From a virus: a DNA stretch of 59,030 nt. This document shows, piece by piece, positions 23,497 to 32,900 of this stretch (positions are counted from its first letter, which is position 1; every line of letters starts with the position of its first letter). The position numbers and the translations under genes are program-made. The notes under the pieces were generated by a model, which saw only the letters and a list, made by a program, of their open reading frames with translations, was not told the DNA's origin and searched no databases. The DNA is taken from positions 1-59,030 of the IMG/VR virus record IMGVR_UViG_3300043775_003319; one strand, 5' to 3'.

Positions 23497-26136
23497 ATGT
23501 TTCCAAATACGCCATGTCCTGATTGCGATCCTTGTCCTGAACAAGTTGTACCATTACCATTACCTGATTTGTCAGAAATTTTATGTAATATTACATATGA
23601 TTCTACATGTGTAATATACACTGGACCAGATATAGAATGTCTTGGTATTACAACAAACATGACATTTGACGAAATATTTCAAATATTTTGTACTGCTGCA
23701 AACTCTTGTTGTTCTTATCAAGCACCTCAAAATTGTGTTACAAGTGCATGGTCAAGTTGGGGAGAATGTGTTTTAAACAAGGATGAAGATGAATATGAGC
23801 AAATAAGAACAAGAACTGTAATAACACCTGCGTTAAATGGAGGTACTCCTTGTGGACCTTTGATTGAAACAAGAACATGTGCTCCTGTTGAAATGTGTTT
23901 TACATTTGGTTCAGGATTATGTTACGATGATCAAGTTACACAATTAACAGTTGCTCCTGAAGGTATTATAAATGGTAAACCTTATTATGTTTTACAAAAT
24001 CCAAGCGGTGATCTTTGTGAATACGTTTATTATGTTTGGTTTAATTCATCAAATAATAAATGGCATTGTAGTCCAACAGAAGCTGTTGCAAGTATAACAG
24101 ACTCAACTTTAAATAACAATTCAAATCAGTATCCTGTTAGTAACAATACAACACAATTATGGGTTAATAATAATCCTGTAGAATATAGTTATTTATTGTT
24201 TTCGCAATTAAATACATGTTCTAATCCTGCTGTATGTTTTAATATTATATTAGAACCTGATAATGTTTCGTATCCACATGAATATTTTGTAAATGCTAAT
24301 CCTTCATTTTTATTTAACGATTCTAAATATCCTGTTTATAACTTTAAAGTATTAGTTGATTCTGAAGAACAAGATATAACTATTTATTATGACAATGAAC
24401 AATCAAAATGGATTGCTAATATTAATGAACAAGAAGTAGCAGAATTAAATGCTACAACATTTTATCCTATAGGTACGTGGACACATTTGTCAGGTGAGGA
24501 AAATTATATAAAAACATCATCTTTTAATAGTTGTGTTCAACCTCCAGATGTTGATTGTGTACTTTCTTGCGGAAACTGGTCAGCATGTGTAGGAGGTACA
24601 AGAACTCGTACATGTATTGTTGCAACACCTGCTTCTGGAAATGGTGAACCTTGTGGTGAACTAATTCAAACTGAAACATGTAGTACACCTTCTTGTAATC
24701 CTGTTAGAAACGTTGTTGTAACTCTTTCAGAAGATTATATAGTTATAACTTTTGATGAAAACATTGATGCACAGGAATACACAATTGTTTATACTACAGA
24801 TAACTGGGTTACAGAAACAGAGGTTACTGTCACAGAATCTCCATACAGTATTCCTTATAAATGTGGTGAATCATATGAAGGATATATTTCTGTATTGTGT
24901 GACAACGATATAGTAAGCAGTCAAGTAACGTTTAATATTAAAACACCAAATTGTCCGCCTCGTTCTTTAATTGGAGGATTTGGCATAGCAATACCTGCTG
25001 GAAATACTGTAGCATTAGATCAGCTTTTTAGCACAACTCTTCAGTTACCAAACTTAAATGTAGGTTCAGGTTCTGTTTTAAAAATGATAAGTATTCCTAA
25101 TGGATATATTTGCGCAGGAGAATTTTCTCAAGTTTTTATTGGTAATTCTTCACCTGTAACTGTTAACAGTATTGTACTTTTAAATGTAGATTTTACAATA
25201 AACAGTACTTTTTTTGGTTCAGGTTTTCAACAAAATACATCTCCTGGTATAATTTATGAACTGTATTACGACAGAAACACAGATCGTATATACGTTGGCG
25301 GCACATTTAATAAATACAAAGGCTCAGCGTGCACACCAAACTTTGTAGTTTTAAAAGCGTCATCAGGAAATATTGATAATACTTTTGCAGCAAATACTTA
25401 TGGTGCAGAAAATCAAAATGGAACACCTGCTATTAAAGCTATTACTGTTGATTCAAGTGGTGATGTGTGGGTTGGTGGTGAATTTACAAAAATGAATAAT
25501 AATATTAAACTACGATATTTGTGTAGATTTGATACTTATGGTGCAGTTGATAATGATTTGTACACAGGTATAAGTTTTCATTATTCTGTGGATCCTAGTT
25601 CAACTTCTATAAATACCATATTAACAGATAATCTTAATAATGCGTATGTAGGAGGGACCTTTAATTATTACGATACAATACCTTCACTTCAACATGGTCT
25701 TATTAAATTATTAAATAATGGTAGTTTAGACACGAGTTTTAGTACTGGTGTAATGAACTATAGTGGTTCATGTGCAGCACCTTCTGTAAACAAGTTAATA
25801 TTTCACAATTCAAGAATATTAGTAGGTGGTAATTTTATTACATACAATGGCACACAAGTTCCTGGATTTTTAAGAATAGACACAAGAGGTAATTTGGATT
25901 CTACATTTACTATTTTAAATCATACAGGACAAAGTTGTTCTGAAGTGTTTGAAATTGTAAGCAAAAACAATAAAATTTACATTGGTACAACTTATTTATC
26001 GTATGGAACAAATACTAAAAGATTATATTACGTTTTAAATTCTAATGGAGATTTGGATCCTAGTGTTAACAATACTGTTACAATACAATCTACAGCGAGT
26101 TATTACGGAATAAAATCTATTTTAATAGTACCTTAA
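23497..26136 (+). CDS. receptor-binding protein with TSP1 repeats and beta-propeller, 879 aa
   Basis: I start at ATG 23497 (MFPNTPCPDC), after a run of A. The attachment module follows at about residues 36-75 (CVIYTGPDIECLGITTN). Thrombospondin-1 repeats lie at about 80-132 (TSAWSSWGEC ... IETRTC) and 354-400 (CGNWSACVGGTRTRTC). An Fn3-like domain at about 402-490 comes next. Residues about 495-879 hold delta-60-type beta-propeller repeats such as RIYVGGTFNKYKG and VWVGGEFTKMNN. Extracellular-adhesion domains at the end of the tail module suggest binding to a host surface glycan or protein. A terminator follows. Confidence 0.8.
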   Translation: MFPNTPCPDCDPCPEQVVPLPLPDLSEILCNITYDSTCVIYTGPDIECLGITTNMTFDEIFQIFCTAANSCCSYQAPQNCVTSAWSSWGECVLNKDEDEYEQIRTRTVITPALNGGTPCGPLIETRTCAPVEMCFTFGSGLCYDDQVTQLTVAPEGIINGKPYYVLQNPSGDLCEYVYYVWFNSSNNKWHCSPTEAVASITDSTLNNNSNQYPVSNNTTQLWVNNNPVEYSYLLFSQLNTCSNPAVCFNIILEPDNVSYPHEYFVNANPSFLFNDSKYPVYNFKVLVDSEEQDITIYYDNEQSKWIANINEQEVAELNATTFYPIGTWTHLSGEENYIKTSSFNSCVQPPDVDCVLSCGNWSACVGGTRTRTCIVATPASGNGEPCGELIQTETCSTPSCNPVRNVVVTLSEDYIVITFDENIDAQEYTIVYTTDNWVTETEVTVTESPYSIPYKCGESYEGYISVLCDNDIVSSQVTFNIKTPNCPPRSLIGGFGIAIPAGNTVALDQLFSTTLQLPNLNVGSGSVLKMISIPNGYICAGEFSQVFIGNSSPVTVNSIVLLNVDFTINSTFFGSGFQQNTSPGIIYELYYDRNTDRIYVGGTFNKYKGSACTPNFVVLKASSGNIDNTFAANTYGAENQNGTPAIKAITVDSSGDVWVGGEFTKMNNNIKLRYLCRFDTYGAVDNDLYTGISFHYSVDPSSTSINTILTDNLNNAYVGGTFNYYDTIPSLQHGLIKLLNNGSLDTSFSTGVMNYSGSCAAPSVNKLIFHNSRILVGGNFITYNGTQVPGFLRIDTRGNLDSTFTILNHTGQSCSEVFEIVSKNNKIYIGTTYLSYGTNTKRLYYVLNSNGDLDPSVNNTVTIQSTASYYGIKSILIVP

Positions 26137-26141
26137 TATTA

Positions 26142-26171
26142 AATGTTTAGTTTGTTGGTTTTCTAAACATT
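26142..26171 (+). other. stem-loop downstream of the receptor-binding gene
   Basis: AATGTTTAG (26142-26150) and CTAAACATT (26163-26171) pair perfectly over 9 bp, only a few bases past the stop at 26136. With the terminator that follows directly it forms a double-stem end of transcript. Confidence 0.6.
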
Positions 26172-26176
26172 GAGAC

Positions 26177-26212
26177 ACCCTCTTGTAAAAAAAACAGGAG
26201 GGTTGTTCTTTT
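26177..26212 (+). terminator. Rho-independent terminator
   Basis: ACCCTCTTGT (26177-26186) and ACAGGAGGGT (26194-26203) pair over 10 bp with one wobble around seven A, followed by TGTTCTTTT. It closes the receptor-binding transcript that began at about 20565. Confidence 0.9.
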
Positions 26213-26231
26213 AATAAAAACCGTATATTTG
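26203..26231 (+). promoter_or_regulatory. Bacteroidota-type promoter
   Basis: TATATTTG (26224-26231) matches the -7 consensus TAnnTTTG and is preceded 18 nt upstream by a TTG (26203-26205). It directly follows the terminator and leads to the ATG at 26253. Confidence 0.65.
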
Positions 26232-26252
26232 TATAACTTTAAATCATGTATT

Positions 26253-27521
26253 ATGAACTTAATTGCAAAACAAGTTTATCAAGGACTAAAAAGAAAAAGA
26301 TCTAACCAGGAAGAAGCGTTGAGATTAAAACTGTCTTTATCAGATTATAAAACAATCAAAAAAGAAGTCACCAATACAATATATAATCTTGAAGATAACA
26401 CTGAAATTAACGATGAGTTATTTCTAAAAATTGAAAATAGAATTATAAAGTCAAAAAAAGAAGTTTCGAAAGTGACGGAAGTACATCATAATGAAGAATC
26501 TGGCACGCGTAAAATTACAGGTGTATCTTTGACAGAACCAAAAACACCTGATGAAATTATTTCATTATTAAAGATTGATGTAACAAAATGGAAGTTGTCA
26601 CAGTTTTGGAATAAAGAGCAAAATGATAAATGGTTAATATCAGCACTGATTACAAAACTACCAGAAGCACAAGTTATACAACAATCTTTTTTACAACAAC
26701 TTTCAAGTTATACATTACCTAGTTATACAAGCATTAACCCTGTACACTTAAATTCAGACTCATCTGAAAAAGTGTGCGGGGTTATTTCATTACAAGATTT
26801 ACACTTTGGAAAACCAGGTAATGAAAACATGGGTGAAATAATGGATAAAGCATTACTTTATCTGGTAGGTAAAGCATATAAGAATTATTATTTATCAAAA
26901 ATAATATTAATTGTTGGTCCGGATACACTTAACATGGACACTTTTGACGGAACAACTACAAAAGGAACACCTGTAGAAAACTCAGAAGTCGCGACTAAAG
27001 CGTATTTAAAAGCATTTGATGCAGTATGTAATGGTATCAATAAACTTAAACAGTTTTGTGACAACCTTGAAGTGGTGTTTGTACCTGGAAATCATGACAG
27101 ATTATCTTCTTATCATATGATTCATGCAACATCTCAAGTTTTTCGACATGATGATAATATAACATTTAATGTTGATTACGCAGAACGTAAAGTAATTGTT
27201 TATGGTAAAAACATGATTGCTGTAGAACATGGTGATGTATCATCTAAAAACAATCCTTTAGTGTATGCTGTAGAATTTCCTAAAGAATGGGGAACGTCTA
27301 CACATCGTATTTTATATACAGGACATTATCATGGTAGAAAAACAAAAGAAGTTATTACAGAAAATGAAGAACAAGGATTTGTGACAAGAATTATTCCTGC
27401 GTTAACTTCTTCAGATTATTATCATTATCATAATAAATGGACAGGTAATCAAAGATCTGCAATTATGCATATTCATCATGAAAACAAAGGTTTGATATGT
27501 GAATTTGTATACACAGTATAA
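26253..27521 (+). CDS. calcineurin-like metallophosphoesterase, 422 aa
   Basis: The dimetal phosphoesterase motifs are in order: SLQDLHFGK (D-x-H, about residue 178), VGPDTLNMD (G-x-D, with Pro in place of the usual Gly or Asn), PGNHDR (GNHD, about 282), VEHGD (about 320) and YTGHYHGRK (GHxH, about 352). Substrate could be a nucleic acid or a nucleotide, which I cannot tell. Residues 1-170 are a separate helical, Lys-rich region. I start at ATG 26253 (MNLIAKQVYQG); a TTG 24 nt upstream is less likely. It has its own promoter. Confidence 0.85.
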   Translation: MNLIAKQVYQGLKRKRSNQEEALRLKLSLSDYKTIKKEVTNTIYNLEDNTEINDELFLKIENRIIKSKKEVSKVTEVHHNEESGTRKITGVSLTEPKTPDEIISLLKIDVTKWKLSQFWNKEQNDKWLISALITKLPEAQVIQQSFLQQLSSYTLPSYTSINPVHLNSDSSEKVCGVISLQDLHFGKPGNENMGEIMDKALLYLVGKAYKNYYLSKIILIVGPDTLNMDTFDGTTTKGTPVENSEVATKAYLKAFDAVCNGINKLKQFCDNLEVVFVPGNHDRLSSYHMIHATSQVFRHDDNITFNVDYAERKVIVYGKNMIAVEHGDVSSKNNPLVYAVEFPKEWGTSTHRILYTGHYHGRKTKEVITENEEQGFVTRIIPALTSSDYYHYHNKWTGNQRSAIMHIHHENKGLICEFVYTV

Positions 27522-27560
27522 TATAATTGGACAAATATTTTAATATGTTCTTATTTTTTA

Positions 27561-27576
27561 GTAAATTCTTAATGTA
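27561..27576 (+). promoter_or_regulatory. late-promoter candidate motif, copy 2
   Basis: GTAAATTCTTAATGTA after TTATTTTTTA, 9 nt upstream of the ATG at 27585. It is nearly identical to the copy at 20565-20580. No clear terminator precedes it. Confidence 0.6.
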
Positions 27577-27584
27577 AATAGTTT

Positions 27585-28157
27585 ATGAATAAACCAAACT
27601 TAAATGCACCACGATTCAGAAAAATGACAGATGGTACATTAAATACAGATTTTATAAAGACGTTGAAAGAAAAGGTTCCATCGTCTGCTAATTTTACAAA
27701 TCAGCAAATAAAATCTATAGTGAGCACTTTTAATAAAAATATGTGGAGCTCTGTGATTGACAAACGTGATGGTGTTGAACTGCCTGAACAAATCGGACAT
27801 TTGTTTATTGGTACATGTCCGCCTCCAAAAAAGAAAAATATTGACTTTAAAGCAAGTGAAGAATATTTACAAGTAGTGCAACATAGAAATTATGAAAGCG
27901 ACCAGTATCTTGCAAAGATATTTTTTACAACGTTTGGAAGTAAATATAGATTTAAAAATCATGAGTTATGGGCGTTTGATGCAACACGTGAATTTAGTAG
28001 AACGGTAAGTGCTACGTATCCTGAAAACTGGAAAAAATATTTACAGATTGATCCAAAGGTAAAAATATCAAACATTTATAAATCAGACATTTACAAGTTA
28101 GAAAAAAAAGAACAAGAACAAGAACTTCTCGAATATTATGATGAGTTCGATATATAA
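27585..28157 (+). CDS. hypothetical protein, 190 aa
   Basis: Basic throughout, beginning MNKPNLNAPRFRKMTDG. Segments include FTNQQIKSIVSTFNKNMW at about residues 38-55, a strand HLFIGTCPPPKKKNIDFK at about 68-85, and a helical charged end (YKLEKKEQEQELLEYYDEF). The pattern 'LPEQIGHLFIGTCP' recalls proteins next to connector genes in crAss-like phages. A transcription or head-tail assembly role is possible, but there is no diagnostic motif. Confidence 0.55.
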   Translation: MNKPNLNAPRFRKMTDGTLNTDFIKTLKEKVPSSANFTNQQIKSIVSTFNKNMWSSVIDKRDGVELPEQIGHLFIGTCPPPKKKNIDFKASEEYLQVVQHRNYESDQYLAKIFFTTFGSKYRFKNHELWAFDATREFSRTVSATYPENWKKYLQIDPKVKISNIYKSDIYKLEKKEQEQELLEYYDEFDI

Positions 28158-28165
28158 ATAAAATT

Positions 28166-28837
28166 ATGATAACAATAGGTGAAGTACTTTCGAGAGTACG
28201 TAATCAAATAAAAGCAGTAAAGCAGGATGCTTTTCTTACAGATAGATTTTTATATTCTATGGTAATGAAGCATGCTAAAATGCTTGTGCGCAGACAAGAT
28301 ATACAAAATAGAATTATGAAATTCAACAGTGTATTTCAAGTGTTGAATTACGTTGAACTTATTGAAGTAGACCGTGCAGAATCTAAATGCCATTGTATTA
28401 CATCTGGTTGTACATTTAAACGTACAAAAAATAAATTGCCAAACATGATGGAAGGACACTGGGGACCTATTTTTAGATCTGTAACTTCATTGGATTTGTC
28501 AGAAGAAGTATCACCTACCTATCCTAATATTTATGAAAAAATGTCTAATCAAAAAACATTTAAGTATAATAAAAAGAAATACTATTGGTTTATGGATGGA
28601 CATGTTTATTTTCCAAATTTAGAATGGGATGCTGTAAGAATTGAAGGTGTGTTTGAAGGTGATATTAGCGGATACAACTGCGACACTGAAGACGATTGTA
28701 TGTATATACAAGACAAAAATTTTGCTATTCCTGAATATTTATATGCAGAAATTGAACAAAATGTTATTAAAGATTTAGGAGCAATGATGGCTGTACCATC
28801 TGATCCTCAACAAGATAATAGAAACATTATTAATTAA
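28166..28837 (+). CDS. probable structural connector protein, 223 aa
   Basis: I associate this pattern with a conserved structural protein of crAss-like phages: an opening GEVLSRVRNQIKAVKQDAF (residues about 5-23), then RFLYSMVMKHAKMLVRRQD, followed by NKLPNMMEGHWGPIFRSVTS, and a beta-rich end with VYFPNLEWDAVRIEGVFEGD at about 150-169. The likely location is the connector/tail ring under the portal. The family memory is from protein patterns, not from a search. Confidence 0.65.
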   Translation: MITIGEVLSRVRNQIKAVKQDAFLTDRFLYSMVMKHAKMLVRRQDIQNRIMKFNSVFQVLNYVELIEVDRAESKCHCITSGCTFKRTKNKLPNMMEGHWGPIFRSVTSLDLSEEVSPTYPNIYEKMSNQKTFKYNKKKYYWFMDGHVYFPNLEWDAVRIEGVFEGDISGYNCDTEDDCMYIQDKNFAIPEYLYAEIEQNVIKDLGAMMAVPSDPQQDNRNIIN

Positions 28838-28845
28838 AATGTATC

Positions 28846-29949
28846 ATGGCATTAACTGAACCACAATATAGAACTTTTGATGATCTTTTAGACAGTGTAA
28901 AAATTGATTTATATACATGGGATCTTGAAGGATTAATAACACCACAACAACTTATTAAAGTTGCAATACGTGTAAATTATGATTTAGGATTACGTATTAA
29001 TCAGTCGCGTTCTAAAGCAATTGAAATACACAAAGGAAAAGGAAAGCTTCCTCAAGACTTTTATGTATTAAATTTTGGATTAGTTTGTGAAGAACATTAT
29101 ACTGAAGAAATACCTACATATAATAAAACATACACTGAAGGTATTTTAGAAGGTGTTACTCTTGCTCAAAATTTTTTAGCAGATAAATTTGTTAATCAAT
29201 CTACTACCATAATGGATATTGTGCAAGGCATTAATATTATTAATCATCAATTACATACGCAAAACATTATTGTACAAGCATTTGGTTCTGACGGTGTAGC
29301 GTTAGATTTTGATATTAATATTATTGATTCTGAAAACATAAGTATTATATCCGAATCAAGTGTTACTATTACAAATGTTAAAGTAATAATAATGGGTGCA
29401 AAAATTAGTACAATGGGTACTGGTTCAGGTTCATGTCCTGCTTTACTTGATTGCACTGCAGATGGCACACCTCGTGTTCATTATGTTACAAATGGAAAAA
29501 GAACAGATAGCAAAAGTCTTATTCCTTTAAGAATGCAAAAATCTAAATCTATATCTGATGATTGTTTTAATTTAAACGCAAAAGGAAGATATGACGCATA
29601 TTTAAAAAATGGATTTATTCATACTAATTTTGATGAAGGTGTTATTTATATTAATTATCAATCTTTAATGGAAGATGATGATGGTAATTTACTTGTATTA
29701 GATCATCCTTATTGTAATGAGTATTATGAATATGCATTAAAGCAACGTGTTTATGAAAATTTATTTATGAGTGGTGAAAGTGTTTCCAATCATTTACAAC
29801 TTATGGAACAAAAGTTAAGAGGAGCACGTGCAAACGCTTTATCATTTGTAAACACTCCAGATTTTGCAGAAATGAAAAAAGTTTGGGAAATGAATAGAAA
29901 AGCACAATATCATAATTATTATAACATGTTTAAAAGTTATATGTACTAA
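28846..29949 (+). CDS. probable tail connector or hub protein, 367 aa
   Basis: Starts with an N-terminal helical segment including FDDLLDSVKIDLYTWDLEGL (residues about 8-27) and QQLIKVAIRVNYDLGLRIN, followed by beta-rich regions (DGVALDFDINIIDSENISII) and a helical C-terminus (AQYHNYYNMFKSYMY). In crAss-like phages such proteins follow the 'RVRNQIKAVKQDAF' protein as here, in the head-tail region. Only 3 nt separate it from the giant tail gene, so they are probably co-translated. Confidence 0.55.
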   Translation: MALTEPQYRTFDDLLDSVKIDLYTWDLEGLITPQQLIKVAIRVNYDLGLRINQSRSKAIEIHKGKGKLPQDFYVLNFGLVCEEHYTEEIPTYNKTYTEGILEGVTLAQNFLADKFVNQSTTIMDIVQGINIINHQLHTQNIIVQAFGSDGVALDFDINIIDSENISIISESSVTITNVKVIIMGAKISTMGTGSGSCPALLDCTADGTPRVHYVTNGKRTDSKSLIPLRMQKSKSISDDCFNLNAKGRYDAYLKNGFIHTNFDEGVIYINYQSLMEDDDGNLLVLDHPYCNEYYEYALKQRVYENLFMSGESVSNHLQLMEQKLRGARANALSFVNTPDFAEMKKVWEMNRKAQYHNYYNMFKSYMY

Positions 29950-29952
29950 GAC

Positions 29953-32900
29953 ATGGCAGAAGAAACAAAAAATACAGGAAATCCACAATTGATTAACAGC
30001 TTTATCAAAGGCATGGTAAAAGACAATACAGATGTCTATATACCAGAAGGCGTTTGGACAAATGCTATTAATGCAATTAATAATTCACACACAGGTGAAT
30101 TAGGTGCGATAGGAAACGAACAATCAAATTTATATTGTACAACTTTTCCATACACTGTAATAGGTGTAATTAATAAATATAAAACAGAATGGGTTATATT
30201 TAGTACAAATAACATTGACTCTGAAATAGGAGTTTTTGATGAGGCTACATGTACCTATACTAAAAAAGTAAACGATAAATGTTTAAATTTTAGTACTTAT
30301 AATTTAATTACAGGAGCTGTCAAAATGAATTATGATGGTTCATATTCTGTTTATTGGCAAGATAATTTGAATCCTGATCGTGTAATGAATTTGGATGATG
30401 ATAAGATACCATATGTTTGCACAACACCTACAATAACTGTAGATAAAATTTGGAACAATTATACAGTTACAAGAGCTGCTCAAGCTAATCCTTGTGGTCA
30501 ATCTACTAATTCAGGAGGTCCTGGTGTAACAAATACTGTACATTCACTTGGTGATAGTTACGGTGTTGTTACAATAGATTACGAAATGTACACTGTTAAA
30601 GATAAACTTGAAGTGTGGTTTGATGCAGACCCTGCAACAGATCCTCCTACAGCAACAACAAGTGTTCCTGTATCAGGAACCGGTACAGTAACTTTTAATA
30701 AATTTACGTCAACTTCTACTTGCTATGTAAGAGTAACAGGACCTAACAATACAGAATGGAAATATACTGTAAATTGTCCAGTTGTTACAGCAACTACTCC
30801 TCCTATGCCTGTAATACCAACAGGTATATTTTACACAGATACTTCTAATAATATTGTAGAAGTTCCTTCATTAGGATACGGTCAATCTATTACTATATGC
30901 GCTTTGGCACAAAGTATTGATATTGTAAACATTGTAAATGGATATACTATATCTGCTCCATTAGCAATCTGTAACGAGGTTCATGATACAATTCCTGATC
31001 CTGATGCTTGTGGTGCAAAAATTTGTACTGACCAATTAGATTGTGACGCTTTAAGATTACATCCTTTAGTAAAACAGCCTTGTGTTACAATAAATAAATC
31101 AAAAGGTAGTGGTCAATTAAACAATGGTTCTTATCAGGCTGTTATTGCATATTCTGAGAAAGGTATTAAACTTACTGATTACAGTATGCCAAGTAATATT
31201 CAATCATTATGGGATCATACTGGAATGGGTGGATCTTTAGATATTACAATTGACAATATTGATAAAAACTTTGAAGAATACGAGTTAGTAATAATTGCTA
31301 CAATTAATCAACAATCTGTTGCAAAAAAGATTGGTTACTACTCAACAGAACAAACAAAGGTTCATTTAGATTTATACAATGCTTCGTTAATAACAGTGGA
31401 GTTATCACTTATACCTGTTAAAAATGTAGTGTATGAAAAAAGTGAAAAAATGTTTGATGTAAACGGTTATTTAGTACGTTCTGCTTTAACTACACAACCC
31501 TTTTTTAATTATCAACCTTTAGCAAATAATATAAAATGCAATTGGGTTGCTGTTCAATATCCTGCAAGTTATTATTGGGATGGTGGAAATGAAACAGGTT
31601 ATTATAGAGACGAAGTGTATCCATTTTTTATAAGATGGGTTTATAAAACAGGTGCTAGATCAGCATCTTTTCACATACCTGGTAGAGCATCTTTACCAAG
31701 TGATCTTACAGTATTACCTGTTACAAATCCTGATTTAATAGATCCAACACGAAGAAAATATTGGCAAGTGTATGACACGTCTACTATTACAAGCATGGCT
31801 ACAGATGATAGAAACGATGGAGGTCTTATAATTGCTCGTGGTGACATGGCATATTGGGAATCTACAGAATTATATCCAAATAGTCATCCTGAAATATGGG
31901 AGGATTTATGTAATAAACCTATAAGACATCATAAGATGCCTTCTAATGAAACTATTCATATTCATGACATAACTGGTAATTATATAAATGTATTAGGGGT
32001 AGAGTTTACAAATATTAAACACCCTGTAGATTTAGATAATAATCCTATTCTTGATATTGTAGGATATGAAATACTTAGAGGATCACGTGAAGGAAACAGA
32101 AGTATATTGGCAAAAGGTCTTTTTAACAATATGGTTCAATACGACATGCAAAATAATGTAACTCAAAAAGGATTGTTTCAAAACTATCCTTATAATGACG
32201 TTACTACACCTGATCCGTTTTTATTGTCTTCTAATAATTTAGAAGTACAAAATGATATATTTTCATTTCACTCGCCTGAAAACAATTTAGTAAAACCTTA
32301 CATGGGTTCTGGTGGACATATAAAAATGTATACAGAAGAACTAGGTAATTCTGAAACATATGGTTTAATACCTTACAAACATCCTAAATTTAAGTACATA
32401 CACGAAGATATATTTGCAGCAAGTGCTGTTATTGCAACAGGTATTGCACTTTTAACATTGTTTGGAAAACAATCAAGTTCTTATACAACAACTGCTCATA
32501 CAAGCACAGGTGGTGAAATTTGGGTAGGTTCTGCATTAGCAGGGTATGTTGTAAATAGAATTCCTACAGTTAATTTTGATACTTCTACTACAAATCAAAG
32601 TGAAGGAGGACTTTCGTCAACTGGTGCAACAATGGTTGTAAATCAAATATCAGCAGGTGCTGACGCTGCATTTAGTGGAGGAACAGGTTTTGCAAAATAT
32701 GCAGCTATTTTTACAACTATTGTTCAAGCAGCATTACAAGCAGAAATGACTTTTATTCAATCATTACAAACAATGATTGATATTATTTATAACATTATTA
32801 ATTACAACGACTATGTTGTACAATTAAATAGTCATGCGTTTTATAATTCTTACTCTAATGTTGTAAACACAAACACTCCATCTTTATTAAAACCTTCTAT

